Positions 8,522 to 14,205 of a DNA stretch of 64,000 nucleotides are shown piece by piece (within the stretch, counting starts at the first letter, position 1; every line of letters begins with the position of its first letter). A program made the position numbers and the translations under genes. The stretch is taken from NCBI RefSeq assembly GCF_900109935.1, contig NZ_FOBV01000005.1, positions 124,001-188,000 of the forward strand, written 5' to 3'. The notes beneath the pieces are model-generated. The model had not been told where the DNA came from, ran no database searches, and worked only from the letters and a program-made list of their open reading frames with translations. Source of the DNA: Chryseobacterium taichungense (lineage in GTDB: Bacteria > Bacteroidota > Bacteroidia > Flavobacteriales > Weeksellaceae).

Positions 8522-9537
8522 GGAAAACAAAGTTTTTAGAAAAATTCCTGGTTGCCTTTTTTATCCTTGTGGCATTTAAGATTATTGCGATGATCGCGCA
8601 ATGGTCTCAGGCAGCATTGGAGAACGCGGCGGCGAGCATCTTTAAATTTATATTCGTTGCCTGCCTGTCGGTGATTTTAATTATTTTACTGCAGAATAAA
8701 GAGAAAGATCCTCTGCCACCTACACATAAAAAATATGGAGATCGCGGAGTTCCTTTGGATTCATCGTTATTCGATCGCTTAAAAAGCATGTATGAAGATA
8801 TTGCCGAAAAGCATATTCAGAATAATGAATACAGAAAAGCAGCAGTGGTCTATATGAATTTGCTTAAAGATTATTACAGGGCTGCCAAAACACTGGAGAA
8901 CGGTGGATTTTACAACGAAGCAGCAGCTATTTATCTCAAAAAGCTCTCCAATAAAGCGGACGCCGCAAACTGCTATGTGTTCGCTAAACAATATGATAAA
9001 GCGATTACCCTCTATAAGGAGCTTCAGCAAAAAGAAAAAGTGGGAGATCTGTACACAATTATTGACGACCGGGAAAATGCTCTGCTGTTTTACCAGATGG
9101 TTGTCGACGATTATCTCGCCAGTTTTCAGATGATCAGCGCTTCAAAGATATACCGGCATAAAATGGATATGCCCGATGAAGCACAGAAAACCCTTCTCAG
9201 AGGTTGGGAAGAAAATCATGATCCGCTCAATTGCCTGCAACAGTATTTTGCAAATATTGCTGATGTTAAAAAACTCGGGCATGAAATTCAGCAGATCTAT
9301 AGCCGGACACCTTCGGAAAAAAAGATCATTTATTTGGAAGCGATGAAACAGGAATTTAAAAAAAGTCCAGAACTTCAGATACCTACAAGAAATATTGCGT
9401 ATGAGATCGTCGCTGAAAAAGTAAAGACGCGTTCGGAAATTGTGAATGAATTAAAACATTTTAATCCTGATGATGAGGTCATTCTGAAAGATATTTCGAG
9501 GTATAAAACGGGAAGGAATAAGATGTTCAGAAATTGA
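8518..9537 (+). CDS. Membrane-anchored TPR-like protein, last gene of the MoxR-vWA locus
   Basis: 339 residues. Two hydrophobic helices (about 10-30 and 39-58) are followed by a cytosolic helical repeat region. From about 95 to 230 it shows repeating pairs with A/Y/A spacing (KAAVVYMNLL, EAAAIYLKK, KAITLYKEL, NALLFYQM), as in TPR or TPR-like solenoids. The start codon overlaps the previous stop. TPR-like proteins are frequent partners in MoxR-vWA loci, where they are thought to assemble complexes. No further gene overlaps downstream, so the operon ends here. Confidence 0.78.
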   Translation: MRKTKFLEKFLVAFFILVAFKIIAMIAQWSQAALENAAASIFKFIFVACLSVILIILLQNKEKDPLPPTHKKYGDRGVPLDSSLFDRLKSMYEDIAEKHIQNNEYRKAAVVYMNLLKDYYRAAKTLENGGFYNEAAAIYLKKLSNKADAANCYVFAKQYDKAITLYKELQQKEKVGDLYTIIDDRENALLFYQMVVDDYLASFQMISASKIYRHKMDMPDEAQKTLLRGWEENHDPLNCLQQYFANIADVKKLGHEIQQIYSRTPSEKKIIYLEAMKQEFKKSPELQIPTRNIAYEIVAEKVKTRSEIVNELKHFNPDDEVILKDISRYKTGRNKMFRN

Positions 9538-9576
9538 TAATCCAATAACTTCAGAAAAGATTTTACGAAAAAGAAT

Positions 9577-9584
9577 TATCTTTG
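9577..9584 (+). promoter_or_regulatory. Promoter -7 box of a tiny transcript
   Basis: TATCTTTG, a perfect TAnnTTTG match, 13 bases before an ATG at 9598 and about 175 bases before a terminator hairpin. It defines a short transcription unit of about 195 nt. Confidence 0.65.
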
Positions 9585-9597
9585 CGACAACAAAATT

Positions 9598-9726
9598 ATG
9601 ACAATACAAAGAGCACATATCAGTTTAAATCTATGCGATCGCCCTATAGTAAAGGGATCGTTTGGATATGAATGGATGGTATTGAATGAGGCGAAATGTG
9701 CTTGCTTTGAAAATTATTTACAATAA
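9598..9726 (+). CDS. Small ORF, 42 residues, or short RNA
   Basis: The ATG lies just after a perfect -7 box and the stop at 9724-9726 comes before a terminator at 9758. The product contains three Cys and two Trp/Tyr-rich spots (GYEWMV) and resembles nothing I know. The transcript also folds locally: CGATC and CCT around 9634-9660 face AGGGATCG. It could therefore be a small regulatory RNA rather than a message. Position directly upstream of the tRNA island and its similarity in layout to the unit at 10102 argue it is a real element. Confidence 0.35.
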   Translation: MTIQRAHISLNLCDRPIVKGSFGYEWMVLNEAKCACFENYLQ

Positions 9727-9757
9727 TCTCGTAAAAAATAAATCAAAATATTGCAAA

Positions 9758-9784
9758 AGCGCCTCGATAACCGGGGCGTTTTTT
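9758..9784 (+). terminator. Terminator of the first small unit
   Basis: CGCCTCG paired with CGGGGCG (one T-G pair) around ATAAC, then T6. It begins with the same AAAGCGCCTC as the terminator at 10261. Confidence 0.75.
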
Positions 9785-10101
9785 GTGTTTTTAGGGCCGA
9801 AATTATTTAGAATGAAAAAAAATAACCATAAAAGTGAAAATTTTTTAATCAACGATGAACAATTAATAAGAAAATAAGAAGTGATAAATAAACCGATGAG
9901 AGACAGTCATTTAGGTAATAAAGGTATCTGCAAAGTATTGCGGACAGGTATTTTTTATTTTTAATTTTAAAATTAAATGGTTGATTTTCAAGTATTTAAT
10001 TGAAAAATAAATTTGTGAGTTAAAAAAAATCATATTTACTTTGCAACCGAAAATTGAAAGCAACAGGTTTTCAGCATTTCAAAACTTTTTAAAATAATAA
10101 A
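9785..10101 (+). other. Gene-poor AT-rich spacer in the small-unit region
   Basis: Mostly AT-rich text. A 22-codon frame (9897-9965) overlaps a weak GGTATCTGC...GGACAGGTATTTTTT hairpin and is probably a degenerate terminator rather than a gene. A loose -7 box, TTACTTTGC, near 10036-10044 may start the next unit. Confidence 0.4.
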
Positions 10102-10233
10102 ATGAAACAATTTAGAAACATATTCCATCAACATTCAGAATTACGCGGACAAAAACCGATGGGATTGGTGTGTGCATATGTTCTTGATAATGGATTTTTA
10201 AATAAAAGGTGCTTATATAAATGGGTCAGCTAG
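10102..10233 (+). CDS. Small ORF, 43 residues, upstream of the tRNA array
   Basis: ATG at 10102 and TAG at 10231-10233. A strong terminator follows 27 bases later. The product starts MKQFRNIFHQHSELRG and has two Cys and one Trp; I see no known motif. Like the unit at 9598 it has an upstream -7-like box and a GCGCCTC-type terminator, so the two look like paired small genes or small RNAs. The unit ends two bases before the first tRNA. Confidence 0.35.
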   Translation: MKQFRNIFHQHSELRGQKPMGLVCAYVLDNGFLNKRCLYKWVS

Positions 10234-10260
10234 TACACTGACACGTCTGAAAAATATAAA

Positions 10261-10288
10261 GCGCCTCCCAAAAAGAGGCGCTTTTTTT
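10261..10288 (+). terminator. Strong terminator immediately before the tRNA array
   Basis: Perfect seven-base GC-rich stem GCGCCTC / GAGGCGC (10261-10267 with 10275-10281), loop CCAAAAA, followed by T7. It sits two bases upstream of tRNA-His, so the array must have its own promoter or rely on read-through. Confidence 0.9.
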
Positions 10289-10290
10289 AT

Positions 10291-10362
10291 GGTTTCTCTA
10301 GCTTATTGGTAAAGCGTCGGTTTGTGGCACCGGAGAACAGGGTTCGATTCCCGGAGATACCC
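10291..10362 (+). tRNA. tRNA-His (GTG), divergent
   Basis: Acceptor GGTTTCT / AGATACC with one T-T mismatch, D stem of three pairs with GG in the loop, anticodon arm TCGGT-TTGTGGC-ACCGG giving anticodon GTG at 10324-10326. T arm CAGGG-TTCGATT-CCCGG has one A-G mismatch. Base 73 is C, the histidine discriminator, but the base before position 1 is T rather than the usual encoded G-1. No CCA is encoded. Usable fold with unusual mismatches. Confidence 0.8.
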
Positions 10363-10369
10363 AAAAATG

Positions 10370-10450
10370 TGAATGGTCAATGGTGAATATATTTCACAAA
10401 TGAATTTAAAAATTGACAAGTAAAGCGAATTGACAACTGACTATTCACAA
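10370..10450. repeat. Spacer repeat copy 1 (GTGAATGGTCAATGGTGAAT type)
   Basis: About 80 bases repeated with ~80% identity at 10541-10620 between the next two tRNAs, and related to the spacer at 34903-34970. The ends carry GTGAAT and ATTCAC arms, so the unit can fold back on itself. Confidence 0.7.
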
Positions 10451-10457
10451 CATCAAC

Positions 10458-10531
10458 AATCTCATAGCTCAATGGGTTAGAGCACCGGTCTTTTAAACCG
10501 GGGGTTGAAAGTTCGAATCTTTCTGGGATTA
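10458..10531 (+). tRNA. tRNA-Lys (TTT), divergent
   Basis: Acceptor AATCTCA / TGGGATT (one T-G pair), D stem GCTC/GAGC, anticodon arm CCGGT-CTTTTAA-ACCGG with anticodon TTT, variable loop GGGTT, T arm GAAAG-TTCGAAT-CTTTC, discriminator A. All stems are intact. The first base is A rather than G, and CCA is not encoded. Confidence 0.9.
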
Positions 10532-10540
10532 CAAAAAGGT

Positions 10541-10620
10541 GAATGGTTAATGGTGAGTTTGTTTCACAGGTGAATTTAAAAAACTGACAAGCAAAGCGAA
10601 TTGACCATTGACAATTCACA
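10541..10620. repeat. Spacer repeat copy 2
   Basis: Second copy of the spacer at 10370-10450, placed between tRNA-Lys and tRNA-Asp. Shared words include GAATTTAAAAA, TGACAAG and AAAGCGAATTGAC. Confidence 0.7.
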
Positions 10621-10627
10621 AAGAAAG

Positions 10628-10701
10628 GTCTATTGAGGTAATGGCTAACCTTCCCGACTGTCTCTCGGGCACTGCGGGTTCGATTCCCGCATAGACCGCC
10701 A
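10628..10701 (+). tRNA. tRNA-Asp (GTC)
   Basis: Perfect acceptor GGTCTAT / ATAGACC, discriminator G and encoded CCA (10699-10701), the only array member with CCA. Anticodon arm CCCGA-CTGTCTC-TCGGG gives GTC. T arm GCGGG-TTCGATT-CCCGC is perfect. The D stem is only three pairs (AGG/CCT). Confidence 0.92.
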
Positions 10702-10734
10702 GATGATGAATTTAATTGTTTCAAAGAAGAGAAA

Positions 10735-10797
10735 GGAAAAGTCTGTCAAGCGCAGACGATCTTTAGCCAAAAACACAAACTACAGACAGGCTTTTCT
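10735..10797 (+). repeat. Hairpin spacer element, copy 1 of 3
   Basis: GAAAAGTCTGTC (to 10747) pairs with GACAGGCTTTTC (from 10785) around an internal CAAGCGCAGAC segment. The outer stem covaries with the copies at 10861 and 11098. Confidence 0.65.
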
Positions 10798-10860
10798 CAA
10801 CTCAAATTTGATGCTGTAATAAAGGAATTGAAAGTTTAAACATAATATAAATTTTAGATA

Positions 10861-10922
10861 AATAAAGTCTGTCAAAGCGCAGAAGTTCTTATATCAAACA
10901 AAATTAAGACAGGCTTTATTTT
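10861..10922 (+). repeat. Hairpin spacer element, copy 2 of 3
   Basis: AATAAAGTCTGTC pairs with GACAGGCTTTATT (13 pairs including one T-G). The inner segment AAAGCGCAGAAGTTC is shared with copy 3. Its lower stem changes AAAAG/CTTTT to TAAAG/CTTTA relative to copy 1, preserving pairing. Confidence 0.65.
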
Positions 10923-10982
10923 TAAATGAAACTTAAAATGAATGATTAGTAAAGCGGAAAATTGCTCATTACTCATCAAAAC

Positions 10983-11064
10983 GATGGTTCGCCGAAGTAG
11001 AAGAGTCGGGGCGGTCTGCAAAACCGTTGCGTAAGCTGAGAGGGTTTGAGTCCCACAACCATCT
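10983..11064 (+). tRNA. tRNA-Cys (GCA) with extended variable arm
   Basis: Perfect acceptor GATGGTT / AACCATC, discriminator T as expected for cysteine, D stem CCGA/TCGG, anticodon arm GCGGT-CTGCAAA-ACCGT with anticodon GCA, T arm GAGGG-TTTGAGT-CCCAC with one A-A mismatch. Odd points: the variable region is 12 nt (11028-11039) and can form GC-GTAA-GC, a mini-arm not normal for tRNA-Cys, and the D loop AGTAGAAGAG lacks the GG pair. No CCA encoded. Confidence 0.8.
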
Positions 11065-11097
11065 CAAATAACTAAAATGAGATTAGTTCCGAAGAAA

Positions 11098-11160
11098 GAA
11101 AAGTCTGTCAAAGCGCAGAAGTTCTTATATCAAACAAAAATTAAGACAGGCTTTATTTCT
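11098..11160 (+). repeat. Hairpin spacer element, copy 3 of 3
   Basis: Nearly identical to copy 2 (AAAGTCTGTC with GACAGGCTTT, inner AAAGCGCAGAAGTTC, one extra A in the loop). It lies between tRNA-Cys and tRNA-Phe. Confidence 0.65.
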
Positions 11161-11172
11161 TCAAAAATAACA

Positions 11173-11245
11173 GGAACAGTTGTGTAGATGGTCTGCACGT
11201 TAGTCTGAAAAACTAAAGGTACAGGTTCAATTCCTGTCTGTTCCG
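11173..11245 (+). tRNA. tRNA-Phe (GAA), divergent
   Basis: Perfect acceptor GGAACAG / CTGTTCC, D stem GTGT/GCAC with GG in the loop, anticodon arm TTAGT-CTGAAAA-ACTAA giving GAA, variable loop AGGT, perfect T arm ACAGG-TTCAATT-CCTGT. Discriminator is G, whereas tRNA-Phe normally has A73. No CCA. Confidence 0.9.
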
Positions 11246-11350
11246 CAGAATAAGAGCAATAATTAATATAGGATGTGCAAATATGTTAAAAGTAATTATT
11301 TAGGTACAATTTAATATTACTCATTACCTATTGCTCATTACTTATAAAAC
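11246..11350 (+). other. AT-rich spacer between tRNA-Phe and tRNA-Gln
   Basis: No ORF or fold recognised. It contains facing words of the form GAGCAATAATTAATA and TAATATTACTCATTACC, a loose inverted repeat. Confidence 0.35.
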
Positions 11351-11423
11351 TGATTCATAGTGTAATTGGTCAGCACACAAGACTTTGACTCTTGTTGTTC
11401 AGGTTCGAGTCCTGATGAATCAA
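11351..11423 (+). tRNA. tRNA-Gln (TTG)
   Basis: Perfect acceptor TGATTCA / TGAATCA starting with T1-A72 as in many tRNA-Gln, D stem GTGT/GCAC with GG in the loop, anticodon arm CAAGA-CTTTGAC-TCTTG giving TTG, T arm TCAGG-TTCGAGT-CCTGA perfect, discriminator A, no CCA. Confidence 0.92.
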
Positions 11424-11430
11424 CAAAACT

Positions 11431-11501
11431 ACTCCGATGTTGTAATGGTAGCATTTCAGTCTCCAAAACTGAGGGTATTGGTTCGAGTCCGGTTCGGAGT
11501 G
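11431..11501 (+). tRNA. tRNA-Trp (CCA), divergent
   Basis: Perfect acceptor ACTCCGA / TCGGAGT, anticodon arm TCAGT-CTCCAAA-ACTGA with anticodon CCA, variable loop GGGT, T arm ATTGG-TTCGAGT-CCGGT with two wobble pairs, discriminator G. The D arm is short. It starts seven bases after tRNA-Gln. No CCA tail encoded. Confidence 0.9.
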
Positions 11502-11589
11502 CAGGAAATAATGCATAGGTTAGAAAATAACCATATTTAAAATCATTTATGAATTATAAAAAATATAAAACTTAAAAAATGTAGAAAAA

Positions 11590-12075
11590 ATGGAAACGCA
11601 ACAACAACTATGGCAGAATATGACGGGAAAGATCTTCCAAAGCCCTATCACGCAGCTGGTAGAAGAAGCCATCATCCGCGAACAGGCTAATGGTCACCGA
11701 CTGAAAGTATGTGTGGGCTCCGATTCTCACGTTTACGGGAAAGCCATTAATTATGCTACGGCAGTTGTCTTTATCCGTGAAGGAAAAGGAGCGTTTACCT
11801 TTATCAGAAAAGAAAGAGAAATACAGAATATCACTATCAAAGAACGAATGCTGAATGAGGTCAATAAATCTGTAGAAATTGCCTATGCAATATGCGCAGT
11901 GCTGGATGCTTATGGTGTGGAAATGGAGGTGCACGCAGATATCAATACCGATCCGGATTTCAAATCCAATGTCGCATTAAAGGATGCGATGGGATATATT
12001 CTCGGAATGGGATATGTCTTTAAAGCAAAACCTTTTGCATTCGCGAGTTCCAACTGTGCTGATATGATGGTGTAA
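11590..12075 (+). CDS. YkuK-like ribonuclease H-fold protein (DUF458 family)
   Basis: 161 residues, typical family length. The core KVCVGSDSHVYG (residues 39-50) has the acidic/serine strand of RNase H-like folds. NYATAVVFI, YGVEMEVHADINTDP (around 110) and CADMM near the end match the family pattern as I know it from Bacillus YkuK. The acidic residues could coordinate divalent metal in RNA or hybrid cleavage, but no activity is proven here. It follows the last tRNA by 88 bases on the same strand, which supports a role in tRNA or RNA processing. Confidence 0.8.
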   Translation: METQQQLWQNMTGKIFQSPITQLVEEAIIREQANGHRLKVCVGSDSHVYGKAINYATAVVFIREGKGAFTFIRKEREIQNITIKERMLNEVNKSVEIAYAICAVLDAYGVEMEVHADINTDPDFKSNVALKDAMGYILGMGYVFKAKPFAFASSNCADMMV

Positions 12076-12156
12076 TAAGACGGGAGCTGGATGAAGGAAG
12101 CTGGAAGTTTAAGCAATATTTATCATCAAGTTTTTTTATGTTAAAATAGTAAAATC

Positions 12157-12534
12157 ATGGAACTAACAAAAAGATTATTGTTTCTAGATGATATAAGATA
12201 TCCGGTTGATGTATATCATTACACAAAACAGGATATCTACCTTCGAAAAGACTGGCATATTGCTCGAAATTACGAACAATTTGTCAATAGAATTTTGGAA
12301 AATGGACTTCCGGAAATGATCTCTTTTGACCATGACCTTGCTGATGAACATTATTGGAACAATGATGCTGGTAGTTTTGTCGAAAAAACAGGATACGATT
12401 GTGCAAAATGGTTAATTGATTACTGTATGGATAACGACTTAGATTTACCGGAATTTTATTGCCATTCGATGAATCCTGTAGGGAAGGAAAATATTGAAAG
12501 CCTTTTAAAAAATTTCAAAAACATTATAAATTAA
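12157..12534 (+). CDS. cREC-type receiver-like protein (cyclic-phosphate processing family)
   Basis: 125 residues. The N-terminal LLFLDDIRYP (D11, D12) and later ISFDHDLADEHYW (residues 55-67), CAKWLIDYC and LPEFYCHSMNP give a receiver-like fold with a distinctive DHD motif. As I recall it, this matches the small family predicted to process cyclic phosphates at RNA ends and often found in phage or RNA-repair settings. It lacks an output domain, so it is not a normal response regulator. It lies between the YkuK-like gene and a phosphoesterase (7-base gap), supporting an RNA-end function. Confidence 0.7.
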   Translation: MELTKRLLFLDDIRYPVDVYHYTKQDIYLRKDWHIARNYEQFVNRILENGLPEMISFDHDLADEHYWNNDAGSFVEKTGYDCAKWLIDYCMDNDLDLPEFYCHSMNPVGKENIESLLKNFKNIIN

Positions 12535-12541
12535 ACAAACA

Positions 12542-13105
12542 ATGAAACCCAATATATTTTTTACCGCTGATCATCATTTTGGTCACGAAAATATTATAAA
12601 ATTCTCCGAAAGGCCATTTGAGTCTTTAGATCAGATGAATGAAGAACTTATTAAACGATGGAACGAGAAAGTCGGAACAAACGATGTGGTCTACCATTTA
12701 GGTGACATAAGCTTAGGCAAACCTGATTTCACAAAAGAAGTCCTGGATCGCCTCAACGGAAATATCCATCTGATAAAAGGTAACCATGAAGGTGCGGCTT
12801 TAACATATCCTAAAAGATTCGAATCCATAAGAGATTATCACGAATTAAGGATTGATGAGCCCGAAAACGGCAATGGCAAGCAAAAAATAATTCTTTTTCA
12901 TTACGCCATGAGAACCTGGAATAGCTCGCATCGCGGAATATGGCAACTTTACGGCCACTCGCACGGTACTTTACCTGATGATGAAATGAAGCTTAGTTTC
13001 GATGTGGGAGTCGATTTTCATAATTTCTATCCTGTTTCTTACGAAGAAGTAAAGGAAATTATGAAAAAGAAAAAATGGACGCCGCCGTTTCCTCCAAGAA
13101 ATTAA
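12542..13105 (+). CDS. Calcineurin-like metallophosphoesterase
   Basis: 187 residues. The full metal-site set is present: TADHHFGH (D10, H12), HLGDI (D55), GNHE (80-83), LFHYAM and YGHSHG. Such compact single-domain enzymes hydrolyse phosphomonoesters or diesters and are frequent in phages and RNA-repair clusters. The gene begins 7 bases after the cREC-type gene, so they are cotranscribed and may act in sequence on RNA 2',3'-cyclic phosphate ends. Substrate is inferred from context only. Confidence 0.85.
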   Translation: MKPNIFFTADHHFGHENIIKFSERPFESLDQMNEELIKRWNEKVGTNDVVYHLGDISLGKPDFTKEVLDRLNGNIHLIKGNHEGAALTYPKRFESIRDYHELRIDEPENGNGKQKIILFHYAMRTWNSSHRGIWQLYGHSHGTLPDDEMKLSFDVGVDFHNFYPVSYEEVKEIMKKKKWTPPFPPRN

Positions 13106-13189
13106 AGAACAGAAGATCGGGATCGAGGCCGCAACTGTAAAAGCTTCCAGCTTCTATCACCAAGCTTTCAAATATTAAAATTTAAACAA

Positions 13190-13729
13190 ATGAAAACAAC
13201 AGAAAATATATTAATTATAGATCTTGAAGCAACGTGCTGGAACGACCGGCCGCCAAGAGGTCAGGAAAGCGAGATTATTGAAATCGGAGTCTGTATCATG
13301 AACGCAGAAACCGGAACGATCTCACAGAATGAAGGGATTTTAGTTAAACCTCAATTCTCAAAAGTGAGTCCGTTTTGTACGGAACTGACGAGCATTACTC
13401 AACAAATGCTGGATGATGAAGGCGTTTTGCTAGAAGATGCTTTGGATATCCTCAGGGCAGAATATGATGCTGAAAATCTCACCTGGGCGAGTTACGGAAA
13501 CTATGACCTGCATATGCTTCAGAGCCAGGCTAGACGATTTAAAGTAGATTATCCTTTAAGCGATGATCATATCAATGTGAAAACATTATTTGGTGAGTTG
13601 CATCCGACTGTCCGCAAAAGTGTGGGGATGGCAAGAGCGTTAAGCGAGTTGAATCTTAAACTTGAAGGCACTCATCACCGTGGAGTAGATGATGCGAAGA
13701 TTTTGCATTGGTGTTTGGAACAAATGTAA
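13190..13729 (+). CDS. DEDDh 3'-5' exonuclease (ERI-1/KapD-like)
   Basis: 179 residues. The ExoI motif is IIDLEATCW (D11, E13), ExoII is the middle ASYGNYDLHML segment with its Asp, and ExoIII is HHRGVDDAKI near the C-terminus (H163, D167/D168), so the DEDDh set is complete. The ATCW word and QESEIIEIG are typical of the ERI-1-like group that trims structured RNA. No DNA polymerase domain is attached. Fourth same-strand gene of the RNA-processing set after the tRNA array. Confidence 0.88.
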   Translation: MKTTENILIIDLEATCWNDRPPRGQESEIIEIGVCIMNAETGTISQNEGILVKPQFSKVSPFCTELTSITQQMLDDEGVLLEDALDILRAEYDAENLTWASYGNYDLHMLQSQARRFKVDYPLSDDHINVKTLFGELHPTVRKSVGMARALSELNLKLEGTHHRGVDDAKILHWCLEQM

Positions 13730-13888
13730 CGATGTAATAATGTAACAATGTAGCAATCTGGCAGTATTACAATTTAATGGATGATATGGAAGCAGAGTTC
13801 TATTTTTTTGTAAATTATTTTAAAGCGCAAAAAGGTTGCGCAACGGCAGTTTTACTTTGCATCATCAAAATGAAACAATACTAAAATT
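13730..13888 (+). other. AT-rich gap with possible promoter
   Basis: No gene. GTTGCGC (13835-13841) followed by TTTACTTTGC (13851-13860) resembles a Bacteroidota promoter with a short spacer and a one-base-short -7 box. It could start the transcript that contains the permuted tRNA-like elements. Confidence 0.35.
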
Positions 13889-14005
13889 TTGAAAATAAAT
13901 TTTAGTCAAAATATCAGGCAGGTCTTGTTGAGTGCTTCGGTTTACGGCACCATTGCAGAAGAACTTGTTGAGAAACATCAGTTGGTTCTGTTCAGCTTGA
14001 TCTGA
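13889..14005 (+). CDS. Possible 38-residue ORF or gene fragment
   Basis: TTG start at 13889, stop at 14003-14005. The product (KINFSQNIRQVLLS, then ASVYGTIAEELVEKHQ) has protein-like codon use and an amphipathic helix, unlike the shuffled text around it. It may be a genuine small protein or the remnant of a larger gene lost when the tRNA-like elements arrived. No similarity recognised. Confidence 0.3.
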   Translation: MKINFSQNIRQVLLSASVYGTIAEELVEKHQLVLFSLI

Positions 14006-14013
14006 AGGTTTGA

Positions 14014-14033
14014 GGAGTTTTCCAAAAAACTTC
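14014..14033 (+). other. Short hairpin leading the tRNA-like element
   Basis: GGAGTTTT pairs with AAAACTTC (one G-T pair) around CCAA, ending nine bases before the first strand of the permuted tRNA-like fold. Confidence 0.45.
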
Positions 14034-14041
14034 TACCATTC

Positions 14042-14121
14042 GCTATGGGTCGGGGGTTCGAATCCTCCTATTTCCTTCGGGGGAATATAACTCAGTCAGG
14101 TTAGAGTAATAGCTTTTTTTT
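14042..14121 (+). ncRNA. Circularly permuted tRNA-like element 1
   Basis: Reading in the order 3' half then 5' half gives a complete cloverleaf. Anticodon 3' strand GCTAT (14042-14046), variable loop GGGTC, T arm GGGGG-TTCGAAT-CCTCC, 3' acceptor strand TATTTCC (14069-14075), loop TTCGG, 5' acceptor strand GGGAATA (14081-14087), TA, D arm ACTC-AGTCAGGTTA-GAGT, A26, anticodon 5' strand ATAGC (14109-14113), then T8. Pairs: acceptor 7/7, D 4/4, anticodon 5/5, T 5/5 (G-T allowed). Read in normal order the flanks do not pair. The capped acceptor and open anticodon end resemble the tRNA-mimic module of bacterial YrlA Y RNAs. The T8 run could end the transcript. Confidence 0.65.
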
Positions 14122-14205
14122 ATTGTGGGTTCGAGTCCCACTACCAAGTCGATTGGTATGGCGGAAATGGTATACGCACTACATTACGAATGTAGATTAT
14201 TTGAA
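14122..14205 (+). ncRNA. Circularly permuted tRNA-like element 2
   Basis: T arm GTGGG-TTCGAGT-CCCAC (14125-14141), then 3' acceptor TACCAAG (14142-14148), linker TCG, 5' acceptor ATTGGTA (14152-14158; six of seven pairs), TG, D arm GCG-GAAATGGTATA-CGC, A26, anticodon arm CTACA-TTACGAA-TGTAG (14179-14195) with anticodon-position bases ACG. Here the open end lies in the variable region rather than the anticodon loop. There is no matching 3' acceptor downstream, so it is not an ordinary tRNA gene. The tandem position with element 1, only four bases after its T run, implies a repeated architecture. Confidence 0.55.

Noticed and set aside
9686..9877. 63-codon ORF after the first small unit
   Set aside because: It runs straight through the terminator hairpin and T run at 9758-9784 and has low-complexity Lys/Asn composition, so it is a chance frame.
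10377..10724. 115-codon reverse-strand ORF over the tRNA array
   Set aside because: It is antisense to tRNA-Lys, tRNA-Asp and the spacer repeats; the apparent protein simply repeats because the spacers repeat.
10735..11160. Phage attachment sites
   Set aside because: The repeats lie near tRNA genes, but no integrase is present in the window and the repeats are spacer hairpins rather than tRNA 3' ends.
14081..14148. Ordinary tRNA-Lys (TTT) gene
   Set aside because: A self-contained anticodon arm AATAG-CTTTTTT-TTATT is possible, but there would be no variable loop and the acceptor strands GGGAATA and TACCAAG do not pair. The permuted reading explains every stem.
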